DNA of 18,132 nucleotides from Limnoraphis robusta CS-951 (GTDB taxonomy: Bacteria > Cyanobacteriota > Cyanobacteriia > Cyanobacteriales > Microcoleaceae), in NCBI RefSeq assembly GCF_000972705.2, contig NZ_LATL02000283.1, positions 1-18,132 on the forward strand, read 5' to 3'. Position numbers and translations under genes: made by a program. Below, piece by piece: positions 1 to 6,205 of the stretch. The notes below the pieces were generated by a model that did not search any database, was not told the DNA's origin, and was given only the letters and a program-made list of their open reading frames with translations. Each line of letters starts with the position of its first letter. The first letter of the stretch is position 1.

Positions 1-19
1 GGGTTTATCTCAATCTCGA

Positions 20-55
20 AGTAGTAGTAAAGATATTGGCAGACCCCGCCCCTAC
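20..55 (+). repeat. dispersed intergenic repeat, left copy
   Basis: This stretch begins AGTAGTAGTAAAGATATTG and ends CCCGCCCCTAC. The reverse complement of 18091-18125 matches it almost base for base; the differences are a few substitutions and one indel in the middle. The GTAGGGGCGGGTT core resembles the short dispersed repeats common in filamentous cyanobacterial intergenic DNA (family knowledge). It lies about 90 bp beyond the end of recJ. Confidence 0.75.
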
Positions 56-147
56 GGTCATTTATTTTTTGGCTGGGGAATGAGTCATCCCTTTCCTCAG
101 AAACAAAAATTGCATAATTTTCGGTAAAATTACTGATATTACATCGA

Positions 148-2562
148 TCACCAGTCTGCAAGTGAAGCTTCCTCTGAGATAGCATGAGTGAGGGTTTGAT
201 GAGCGATCGCTTGAATGGTGGACAGAGGAACTTCACAGAAATACTGGCGGCGAAATCTTTCTTCTTGAATAGCCGCAAAAAATTTATCAATAAAATCTGA
301 GAATTTTGCTAATTTTTCCGCTTCAGTTGTTTCTTGACTTTCCATTTGACTCATATAAAATTCGCGATTATGATGTTCGATTTTAAATCCTAATTGTCTT
401 AAACTCTCAAAACCCCACATCAACGTTGGATCACCAATGGTTAACATTTTATGCAATTTTTTTCGGGTGACTGATTCTCCGGTTCTACTTAAATATTTGG
501 CAATTCCGATTAGTTTTTCCCAAATTTCCATCGGTGAAATAGCAGGTTCAGTCTGATAAGCCAAAATTAACTGATGTTGAGGATGAACTAAACGCCTAAA
601 GCACACCCGCAAATCATCCCAACTCGTCGGACAATCTTCTATGATTAAAGGTTTTCTATCCTCAAAAACTTCCGCTTCCCAGAGATTTTGATTGCCATTT
701 CGCCAGTCAATAATATAATCAATTCTCCGAGAAACAGGCTTTAAATTTGCATTTTCAACGGGACGAACCTCTAATAAACGCACCTCATAACGTTTTTTAA
801 ACATATTATAATCGAGTTCAACCACCGCATCACATCGCCCTGGGGGAACTTCATCTTTGTAGTGACCCCACCAAACACCGGGAAATCCTATTTCTACAGA
901 TTCATCCCACAGTTCAAAGGTGGTTTTAATATAAGAAATCTTCTGACCTTTAAAATCTTTTTCATTTTGATGCCAGGGATTGTTAAACCAACAATTTTCT
1001 ATTAAAATATGAGGAACAGGATTTCCCATTCCACAAGGTTCTAATAGTTTCAACTCTTGAAATAAATCGACTCCCAATTCCGACACTGTACAAACTAAAT
1101 CGATTTGGATAATTGGTTCTAATCCCCCACCGGGAATCTGTTCAATTTGTTCTCGCAGTTGACGGTTAATCGCCTCTGTAAACATCGGAATATTTTCCAC
1201 AGGTATACTTAACCCAGCCGCAAACGGATGACCGCCAAACCGATGTAATAAATGCGCCTGACCTCGGACTAATTCATACAAATCTATTTGATTAACGGAT
1301 CGCGCCGAACCTCTGGCTAAGGGTTGATTGTTGTCTTCTTTTCCTTCAATATCCGTACTTAATAAAATAGTCGGTCGTCCATATTCTTGCGCCACTTGAC
1401 CCGCGACTAACCCCAAAACTCCAATCGGCCATTGAGGATCAGTTAACACAATCACACAAGTGGTTGATAAGTCTAATTGACTGAGTTTTTTCGTTACATC
1501 TTTTGTCACTTCTCGTTGCAGTGACTTGCGGCGAGTATTGGCTAATTCCGTTTCTAAAGCCAATTGATCACAGCGTTTTTCATCTCGACTGGTGAGTAAT
1601 TCCACACAAAAACTCGCGTCTCCTTGAATGCGACTCACCGCGTTAATTCGAGGGCCTAAACCAAAGGAAATATCCGTCGGACGATCGCCTGTCCGTTTAC
1701 ACAAATTCAATAATTTTGCCACACCCGGACGAGTCGAAGTTGTTTGTTGTTGTTTGAGTTTTTCGATTCCCCGTTGGGCGAGATAACGACAATCTCCGGT
1801 AAGCTGAACTAAATCCGCAATTAACCCAATTGCCACTAAATCTAACAAATCTTCTAGGGGACGTTCGGGAATATCTGGTAAAGTTTTGTAGAGGGCTTCG
1901 ACTAATTTATAAGCCACCGCTACCCCAGAGAGATGATACATCGGATGCTGCGGGGGCAAATTGCGGGGATTAATAATCGAAACAACAGGCGGACGTGTCG
2001 GCGGCAAGGTATGATGATCGGTGACAATCACATCAATTCCTAACTGTTTGGCGTATTTAATTTCAGTAATATTGGTACTGCCTGTATCGCAAGTCACAAT
2101 CACTTTTACACCCCGTTGGGCTAATGTTTCAATCCCGGTAATATTCAGGCCGTGAGAGTCCGTTAAACGATTGGGAATGTAGTAACATAAATAGGCTGAT
2201 GCGTCTTCTGTTGTTTCTGCTATGCTTCCAATTTGGTTAAAAAACTGACCTAATCCATCCCATAATACAGATGTTGCAGTAATTCCATCCGCATCAAAAT
2301 CTCCCCAAATCGCGATCGCTTCATCGCAGTTCCGGGCAATCACTAATCGATTTACTGCCCATTTCATCTCTTGCCCAAACTCAAAAGGATTTGCAGGTTT
2401 GTAGAGGTTTGCATCGAGAAATACTGCTAATTGTTCAGGAGTTTGAATACCACGAGACAGGAGTAACTGGGCGGCAAAACGTCCATCAACCTGGGGGGCA
2501 TGATGACGAATTGCAGGAATTATCCAGTCGGGAATCTCAACAGTCGGCTGAATTTGCCACAT
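148..2562 (-). CDS. recJ: single-stranded-DNA-specific exonuclease RecJ (long cyanobacterial form)
   Basis: The product is 804 aa. RecJ degrades single-stranded DNA 5' to 3' in recombinational and mismatch repair in the cytoplasm. The DHH phosphoesterase motifs are present: GDFDADG at residues 87-93, CDTGS at 158-162 and TDHH at 181-184. The family GPRINA segment is at 303-308. The DHHA1 motif GGHPFAAG is at 443-450, followed by LEPCGMGNP at about 507-515. The protein is far longer than E. coli RecJ (about 577 aa). The extra C-terminal 200 or so residues (about 600-804) show no motif I recognise, but long RecJ forms are usual in cyanobacteria. The ATG lacks a good Shine-Dalgarno site, and the N-terminus MWQIQPTVEIPDW looks natural. 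It lies 38 bp downstream of the nuclease gene at 2601-3407 on the same strand, so the two may be co-transcribed. No frameshift is seen. Confidence 0.95.
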   Translation of the reverse strand: MWQIQPTVEIPDWIIPAIRHHAPQVDGRFAAQLLLSRGIQTPEQLAVFLDANLYKPANPFEFGQEMKWAVNRLVIARNCDEAIAIWGDFDADGITATSVLWDGLGQFFNQIGSIAETTEDASAYLCYYIPNRLTDSHGLNITGIETLAQRGVKVIVTCDTGSTNITEIKYAKQLGIDVIVTDHHTLPPTRPPVVSIINPRNLPPQHPMYHLSGVAVAYKLVEALYKTLPDIPERPLEDLLDLVAIGLIADLVQLTGDCRYLAQRGIEKLKQQQTTSTRPGVAKLLNLCKRTGDRPTDISFGLGPRINAVSRIQGDASFCVELLTSRDEKRCDQLALETELANTRRKSLQREVTKDVTKKLSQLDLSTTCVIVLTDPQWPIGVLGLVAGQVAQEYGRPTILLSTDIEGKEDNNQPLARGSARSVNQIDLYELVRGQAHLLHRFGGHPFAAGLSIPVENIPMFTEAINRQLREQIEQIPGGGLEPIIQIDLVCTVSELGVDLFQELKLLEPCGMGNPVPHILIENCWFNNPWHQNEKDFKGQKISYIKTTFELWDESVEIGFPGVWWGHYKDEVPPGRCDAVVELDYNMFKKRYEVRLLEVRPVENANLKPVSRRIDYIIDWRNGNQNLWEAEVFEDRKPLIIEDCPTSWDDLRVCFRRLVHPQHQLILAYQTEPAISPMEIWEKLIGIAKYLSRTGESVTRKKLHKMLTIGDPTLMWGFESLRQLGFKIEHHNREFYMSQMESQETTEAEKLAKFSDFIDKFFAAIQEERFRRQYFCEVPLSTIQAIAHQTLTHAISEEASLADW

Positions 2563-2600
2563 TTGAATTTAAGATTTTGGAGAGAAAATATCTTTGAGAT

Positions 2601-3407
2601 TTAGATGGGAATTTCTTCTATTTTAGCGAGATTTGGCAGTTTGTTAACGTTGAATTCCCAAAAATGATCATCCGTTTCCTGAATTCGCTGACAACGCAAG
2701 GCAAAAGAACAAGATTTACACTCTCCTTTTGAAAGGTTAACTTGAGGAAAGGGTTCTGCTTGTTCGTAGCGTTGGAGATTATAATCAAGTTGGGTGATCA
2801 GTTGGGTGAGATCCTGTTGGGTTTGTTGATGCTGTTGACTATTGTAGGAGAATTTGATAAATTCCGGCTCTGAATTTTCGTTTCCTTTGACAAACCAATA
2901 GGTCATCGAAACTTGTTCGGGTAAATAATCGCTCGTTTCCACTAAAAGATAAGGATAAAGCCTCGTTTGCCAATTTTTGATCAGATGACCATAATTTTGA
3001 GGACGAGGATAGGTTTTCCAATCAATAATTAGAGCGGTTTTATTGTCGGCGATTAATAGATCATAAACCCCGATCAGCAGATGATCTTGAAAGTTGAGAA
3101 TGCGTTGATGTTCCGCTTCTCGAAAAGTTTGAACGTCAGGATTAAAATTAAAATTAGAATTAAAAATCTCAGGGGCGGCTTGAATTAATGCAGTTAAATT
3201 GTCACCGAGTGAGGGATCTTCAGCTACTAAACTTTCTATGGGTAAGCCTAATTCTCGCTGCTGCATTAACAGGTGAAAGCGGTTTCCCCATGCAAGTCTT
3301 TCTTCTTGTTCGGGGGAAAGCGGGGAAATCAGTTGCTCTAAGTAGGTGTATTGAAACCGACGCGGACAAGTGGATAATGTATTGAGTTGTTGCTGCGAGA
3401 GTTTCAT
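2601..3407 (-). CDS. PD-(D/E)XK superfamily nuclease, Cas4/RecB-like with four-Cys (probable Fe-S) arrangement
   Basis: The product is 268 aa. Visible PD-(D/E)XK features are GVYDLL (D116), IIDWKT (D129 and K131) and a following QTRLYPYLL helix (Q147, Y151), the QxxxY motif typical of RecB/Cas4-type nucleases. Four cysteines, C14 in STCPRRFQ and C230, C233 and C239 in CKSC-x5-C, match the arrangement that binds a 4Fe-4S cluster in AddB and Cas4. The predicted activity is DNA exo- or endonuclease, but the cellular substrate is unknown. No CRISPR array or cas gene is visible, so a Cas4 name is not justified. AGGA precedes the ATG at suitable spacing, which supports this start. recJ follows 38 bp downstream on the same strand, suggesting a shared role in DNA end processing (inference). 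Confidence 0.85.
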   Translation of the reverse strand: MKLSQQQLNTLSTCPRRFQYTYLEQLISPLSPEQEERLAWGNRFHLLMQQRELGLPIESLVAEDPSLGDNLTALIQAAPEIFNSNFNFNPDVQTFREAEHQRILNFQDHLLIGVYDLLIADNKTALIIDWKTYPRPQNYGHLIKNWQTRLYPYLLVETSDYLPEQVSMTYWFVKGNENSEPEFIKFSYNSQQHQQTQQDLTQLITQLDYNLQRYEQAEPFPQVNLSKGECKSCSFALRCQRIQETDDHFWEFNVNKLPNLAKIEEIPI

Positions 3408-3613
3408 GTTCCATCCTAAATTTTAGCTTTTTTCATTAGATATGATTTTTACCTTGTGTCAATTGTAATCTTTGGGGTGTCATTTGTGAAGCGATCGCCA
3501 AATTGAAGTGAATTTTTTTCAGCAAAAACTTACAGCTAGTGACGACATCATTCTATTAGACTCTGTTTGAACTAGAATTTATTCGTCACTCAATGATATT
3601 TTTATCGTCGTAG

Positions 3614-3895
3614 TTAATTGTGACCATAGGGATCACGACAGCCCGTATACACCACTTGCAGTTCTTCTCCCGCTTCATCCGCTAAACGTTGCTCTCGTTG
3701 AAGAATCTGTCTAGTAAAGCGTCTAGCACCTGCAAGTGTTGTTGCTCCTGCGCTATCGAGTACCCAAGCATTATCACCATTTTTGTACTTAAAATAACAG
3801 ACGATGTCTTGTTGGGTGACTCGAACAGCTTGGGCGGGTAAACTTAGGTTCAATCCCACAAAAGCCAATGTAATACAACCGATTAACTTTCTCAT
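3614..3895 (-). CDS. small secreted protein of unknown function
   Basis: The product is 93 aa from the ATG at 3895. The frame is open to a TTG at 3910, but that TTG overlaps the GAGGAA Shine-Dalgarno sequence, so the ATG is the better start. The first 23 residues form a clear Sec signal peptide: MRK, a hydrophobic stretch, then a Leu-Pro-Ala-Gln-Ala cleavage site before VRVTQQ. The mature part of about 70 residues has two cysteines (in DIVCYFKY and YTGCRDPYG) that could form a disulfide in the periplasm. It also has a charged helix with TRQILQREQRLADEAGEE. I do not recognise a named domain. A Pho-box-like repeat lies about 50 bp upstream. Confidence 0.75.
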   Translation of the reverse strand: MRKLIGCITLAFVGLNLSLPAQAVRVTQQDIVCYFKYKNGDNAWVLDSAGATTLAGARRFTRQILQREQRLADEAGEELQVVYTGCRDPYGHN

Positions 3896-3902
3896 GGTGT
3901 TT

Positions 3903-3908
3903 TTCCTC
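3903..3908 (-). promoter_or_regulatory. Shine-Dalgarno site deciding the start at 3895
   Basis: On the minus strand this reads GAGGAA, seven bases before the ATG. It excludes the longer TTG start at 3910, which lies across the site. Confidence 0.6.
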
Positions 3909-3942
3909 AAAGGATTAACTTCTTTTACTTACATCATCATAC

Positions 3943-3961
3943 ATTAACCTTAAGTTAACCT
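3943..3961 (+). promoter_or_regulatory. Pho-box-like direct repeat
   Basis: ATTAACCT (3943-3950) and GTTAACCT (3954-3961) repeat with an 11-bp period. This resembles the cyanobacterial SphR/PhoB consensus YTTAAYYW with 3-bp spacers. A third unit is poor (ATTGACTT at 3966). The orientation is forward relative to the gene at 4324 and reversed relative to the nearer secreted-protein gene, which weakens the case. Confidence 0.3.
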
Positions 3962-3996
3962 GAGAATTGACTTAATTTTTTGAGAGATTTAAGTTT

Positions 3997-4044
3997 TTAT
4001 TTCTTTTGATGAAAAGTAGGGATAATGACTTATTTCTTTTGATG
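3997..4044 (+). repeat. 15-bp direct repeat with 33-bp period
   Basis: TTATTTCTTTTGATG occurs exactly at 3997-4011 and again at 4030-4044. The 33-bp period is about three DNA turns, which would place both copies on the same face of the helix. Confidence 0.65.
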
Positions 4045-4214
4045 GATTTAATTAACATTACGTTATTCATTCGAGACGGGGCAATCAAGAACTTGAATCA
4101 AAATTAAACGAAAGAGCCAAAAAATACGACTCAGTATATGTCTATACGAACGATCAGTAAACTCGACTGCTAGTATAGAAACAATCTAGCAATACCGAGC
4201 GTAATATTCCACGT

Positions 4215-4238
4215 AGCTCACCCCCAAGGTGGGCTTTT
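4215..4238 (+). terminator. intrinsic-terminator-like hairpin
   Basis: AGCTCACC (4215-4222), loop CCCAA, then GGTGGGCT (4228-4235) form an eight-pair stem with one G-T wobble, running into TTTT (4235-4238). No plus-strand gene ends upstream. It therefore either ends an unannotated small RNA or acts as an attenuator in the leader of the gene at 4324. GGGGAGCT at 4248-4255 could pair with the same left arm as an alternative fold. Confidence 0.5.
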
Positions 4239-4286
4239 AATCTGACTGGGGAGCTTGTCTGATAAAATAAAGTTGGTAAAATTCGG

Positions 4287-4300
4287 ACTCAAGCTTGAGT
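4287..4300. promoter_or_regulatory. 14-bp perfect palindrome, operator candidate
   Basis: ACTCAAGCTTGAGT is perfectly self-complementary and ends 23 bp before the ATG at 4324. It could be a repressor site or a short hairpin near the ribosome-binding region. Confidence 0.35.
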
Positions 4301-4323
4301 TTTCTTGAATAGGTCTCATAAAA

Positions 4324-4617
4324 ATGAAATCAGATACTCCAAGTACCCAAGGCGCAGATGCAGTCGATCAAGCGATCGCAGAGGGAATTGATTTAGACGG
4401 AACTCCCATTCCTCAAGATAAATTAGATCTCTACAATAAAGTGATGGCTTTAGAAGCTGGACGACAGCGCAGTGGTGTATCGAATTCAATGCGATCGCGT
4501 ATTGTCCGCATCGGTGCGAAACATATTCCCCAAGAAGAACTCAATCAAATGTTAGCTGATGCGAAGTTTGAACCGCTCAAACCCAAAGAAATTGCGTTTT
4601 ATTATGGCGGGAAATAG
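4324..4617 (+). CDS. conserved small protein of unknown function
   Basis: The product is 97 aa, soluble, with no signal peptide and no membrane segment. The central region (about residues 38-70) is charged and likely helical: KVMALEAGRQRSGVSNSMRSRIVRIG, followed by AKHIPQEELNQMLADA. The C-terminus ends KEIAFYYGGK. The text feels like a family conserved among cyanobacteria, but I cannot name it or give a function. The ATG follows a weak TAGG about ten bases upstream. The leader carries a palindrome and a terminator-like hairpin, suggesting transcript-level control. A GC-rich hairpin lies 26 bp beyond the stop, and the TnpB element begins about 100 bp downstream. Confidence 0.75.
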   Translation: MKSDTPSTQGADAVDQAIAEGIDLDGTPIPQDKLDLYNKVMALEAGRQRSGVSNSMRSRIVRIGAKHIPQEELNQMLADAKFEPLKPKEIAFYYGGK

Positions 4618-4643
4618 CAACAGAAACAGTCTGAAATAATTGA

Positions 4644-4664
4644 GGGCGCAAACCGAGTGCGCCC
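4644..4664 (+). terminator. hairpin downstream of the 97-aa gene
   Basis: GGGCGCA (4644-4650) and TGCGCCC (4658-4664) form a perfect seven-pair stem with a seven-base loop. A weaker outer stem pairs ATTGAG (4639-4644) with CTCAAT (4673-4678). A-rich rather than T-rich sequence follows, so it is not a canonical intrinsic terminator, but its position fits a transcript end. Confidence 0.45.
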
Positions 4665-4702
4665 AAAAAATTCTCAATCTCAGACTCATTCTCTATCTTA
4701 AC

Positions 4703-4717
4703 GGGGGGACTGGGGGG
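4703..4717 (+). repeat. G-rich repeat flanking the TnpB element (left)
   Basis: Two runs of six G are separated by ACT. Its complement resembles the C-rich repeat CCCCCCAGCCCC at 6146-6157 on the other side of the element, so the two flanks are inverted relatives of one common cyanobacterial intergenic repeat. Confidence 0.4.
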
Positions 4718-4728
4718 CTATAGCACTG

Positions 4729-4752
4729 CCTCCATAATCTTTGATTTGGGGG
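4729..4752 (+). repeat. left-end subterminal hairpin of the element
   Basis: CCTCCA pairs with TGGGGG (one T-G wobble), and AATC pairs with GATT around a TTT loop. T4735 is left bulged. The right-end hairpin has the same bulged T and inner stem, as expected for a TnpA recognition structure. Confidence 0.6.
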
Positions 4753-4772
4753 TAGGTACATGGACACCCCAG

Positions 4773-4808
4773 GTAAAAAGCGAGGCATTCGACCTGTCCG
4801 CTTTTTAC
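4773..4808 (+). promoter_or_regulatory. 10-bp inverted repeat in the tnpB leader
   Basis: GTAAAAAGCG (4773-4782) and CGCTTTTTAC (4799-4808) are exact inverse complements around a 16-base loop. Inside it, AGG and CCT can extend the stem. It lies 48 bp before the tnpB ATG. The right arm includes TTTTT, so it may act as an attenuator limiting tnpB expression. Confidence 0.45.
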
Positions 4809-4856
4809 AATCTCCGTATCAATTGTTAAACTTAATGACATAGAGTCAAAACAGCC

Positions 4857-6074
4857 ATGTTGGTATTTGAGGCCAAATTACGAGGAACAAACGAGCAGTA
4901 CGCCATCTTAGATGAGATGATTCGTACTGCCCGTTTCGTGCGTAATAGTTGCCTGAGATACTGGATGGATAACAAAAGGGTCAACAGGTATGACTTGAAC
5001 AAGTATTGCAAAATACTCAGAGAACAATTTGAATGGTGCAAGAAGCTCTCAGCGCAAGCCTGTCAAGCCAGTGCTGAAAGGGCATGGAGTGCCATCGCCA
5101 GGTTCTTTGATAATTGCAAGAAAAAGGTTCCGGGTAAGAAAGGCTTCCCTAAGTTTAAGAAGCATCAAACTCACGGCTCAGTCGAGTACAAAGTTGATGG
5201 ATGGGTGTTATCGGATGATCGATTAACCATTACGTTCAGGGATGGTTTCAAAGCTGGAACTTTTAGAATGTGGGGAACTCGCGATTTACATTTTTACCAA
5301 AAAGAACAGATTAAACGAGTGAGTGTTGTGCGTCGAGCCGATGGATATTATGTTCAGTTTTCCATCGACCAAGAGCGAAATGAACAACATAAACCCACAA
5401 ATCGGATGGTAGGCATAGATGTTGGTTTAAACTATTTCTACACTGACTCTGATGGTAAAAAAGTAGAAAACCCTCGGTTCTTAAGGAAGGCAGAGAAGTC
5501 TTTAAAACGCGCACAAAAACGTGTTTCTCGTAGAACTAAAGGGTCAAAAAATCGCTTCAAAGCCATTAAAAAGTTGGGTAGAACGCATCTCTTGGTATCA
5601 AGGCGGCGTAAAGACTTTGCAGTAAAGACTGCTTGGGCGCTTATCCTGTCGGCAGATTTGGTAGCCATTGAAGACCTAAAAGTGCGAAACATGGTTAAGA
5701 ATCATCGTCTAGCTAAATCAATATCTGATGCTAGTTGGACGTTGTTTAGGCAGTGGTTGGAATATTTCGGGAAAGTGTTTAACGTGCCAGTGATTGCTGT
5801 TGCACCTCATTACACATCTCAAAATTGCTCTAACTGTGGTTCCGAAGTTAAGAAAACTTTGTCCACTCGCACACATCAATGCCCACACTGCGGTTATTTA
5901 GATGACCGGGATACGAACGCTGCCATTAATATTTTGATGAAAGCGTTACAAGGACTAGCACAACTACCGAGGGGCACTCGGAAAGTAACGCCTGGGGATG
6001 AGATGATCCACTGCTTGGAGGGAGAAATCCCGAAAAGCAAGGTTGCTCGTAGAGCCAGGAAACCCCATCAGTGA
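4857..6074 (+). CDS. tnpB: RNA-guided endonuclease TnpB
   Basis: The product is 405 aa and appears intact. TnpB family proteins are RuvC-type nucleases guided by an omegaRNA made from the element's right end. The helical N-terminal region (1-90) includes an RFVRNSCLRYW segment. A RuvC domain follows: GIDVGLNYF gives D188, VAIEDLKV gives E272, and DDRDTNAA (349-356) supplies the last catalytic aspartate. The zinc finger is CSNC (C324, C327) and CPHC (C342, C345). A basic linker KRAQKRVSRRTKGSKNR lies at 217-233. The tail from about 370 is a low-complexity basic extension that overlaps the predicted omegaRNA scaffold. The ATG begins MLVFEAKLRG with no strong Shine-Dalgarno site. All catalytic residues are present, so it is probably functional. 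Confidence 0.95.
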   Translation: MLVFEAKLRGTNEQYAILDEMIRTARFVRNSCLRYWMDNKRVNRYDLNKYCKILREQFEWCKKLSAQACQASAERAWSAIARFFDNCKKKVPGKKGFPKFKKHQTHGSVEYKVDGWVLSDDRLTITFRDGFKAGTFRMWGTRDLHFYQKEQIKRVSVVRRADGYYVQFSIDQERNEQHKPTNRMVGIDVGLNYFYTDSDGKKVENPRFLRKAEKSLKRAQKRVSRRTKGSKNRFKAIKKLGRTHLLVSRRRKDFAVKTAWALILSADLVAIEDLKVRNMVKNHRLAKSISDASWTLFRQWLEYFGKVFNVPVIAVAPHYTSQNCSNCGSEVKKTLSTRTHQCPHCGYLDDRDTNAAINILMKALQGLAQLPRGTRKVTPGDEMIHCLEGEIPKSKVARRARKPHQ

Positions 6075-6126
6075 TGATGGGAATCCACCTCCATAATCTG
6101 CGTGATTTGGAGGTGGAGGATGTCAA
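5960..6126 (+). ncRNA. predicted omegaRNA scaffold at the tnpB 3' end
   Basis: Successive hairpins run through the tnpB tail and the right end: CCGAG/CTCGG (5967-5981), GGGA/TCCC (6020-6031), CCCATCA/TGATGGG (6064-6081) and the terminal hairpin at 6084-6117. This is where TnpB elements encode their guide RNA. The guide would be the host sequence just after the element, starting GAAGTTGCATCACATT at 6127. The 5' limit is a guess. Confidence 0.45.
6084..6117 (+). repeat. right-end hairpin of the element
   Basis: TCCACCTCCA (6084-6093) and TGGAGGTGGA (6108-6117) are perfect inverse complements. AATC/GATT form an inner stem with T6094 bulged and a TGCGT loop. TCAA, the likely cleavage tetranucleotide, follows six bases later. 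Confidence 0.75.
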
Positions 6127-6145
6127 GAAGTTGCATCACATTAAT

Positions 6146-6187
6146 CCCCCCAGCCCCTTATCCCCCTGAAAAATGGGGGTAAGGAGG
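6146..6187 (+). repeat. C/G-rich hairpin repeat between convergent genes
   Basis: CCCCCCAGCCCC is followed by a stem pairing CCTTA-t-CCCCC (6156-6166) with GGGGGTAAGG (6175-6184) around TGAAAAAT. This is a common cyanobacterial intergenic repeat type. It could end transcripts from either side but lacks a T-run. Confidence 0.5.
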
Positions 6188-6205
6188 GACTAAACAGAAA
6201 CGGTA

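Larger units (their letters stand above)
3896..4323. other. 428-bp intergenic region between divergent genes
   Basis: No credible gene is present. From left to right it holds a pair of TTAACCT repeats spaced 11 bp (3943-3961), a 15-bp direct repeat TTATTTCTTTTGATG at 3997-4011 and 4030-4044, mutually exclusive short stems at 4141-4191, a terminator-like hairpin at 4215-4238, and a 14-bp palindrome at 4287-4300. This density of structure suggests a regulatory leader or a small RNA. Confidence 0.6.
4729..6126 (+). mobile_element. IS200/IS605-type TnpB-only element
   Basis: Both ends carry the same type of imperfect hairpin. At the left, CCTCCA, a bulged T, AATC, loop TTT, GATT and TGGGGG (4729-4752). 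At the right, TCCACCTCCA, a bulged T, AATC, loop TGCGT, GATT and TGGAGGTGGA (6084-6117). The right end has GAAT just before the hairpin (6081-6084) and TCAA after it (6123-6126), the same guide and cleavage tetranucleotides I recall for IS608. tnpB fills the interior and no tnpA is present, so movement would need a transposase in trans. The exact left cut is not clear: TTAA(C) at 4698-4702 is one candidate, so the element may begin up to 27 bp earlier than given. Confidence 0.7.

Noticed and set aside
73..100. Imperfect stem CTGGGGAA/TTCCTCAG as a recJ terminator
   Set aside because: It lies downstream of recJ but no T-run follows on the minus strand, and the stem has mismatched internal bases.
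2601..3407. Naming the nuclease Cas4
   Set aside because: No CRISPR repeats or other cas genes are visible anywhere in the window.
4703..4717. G-quadruplex-forming sequence
   Set aside because: Only two long G runs occur close together; the match to a known dispersed repeat type explains it better.
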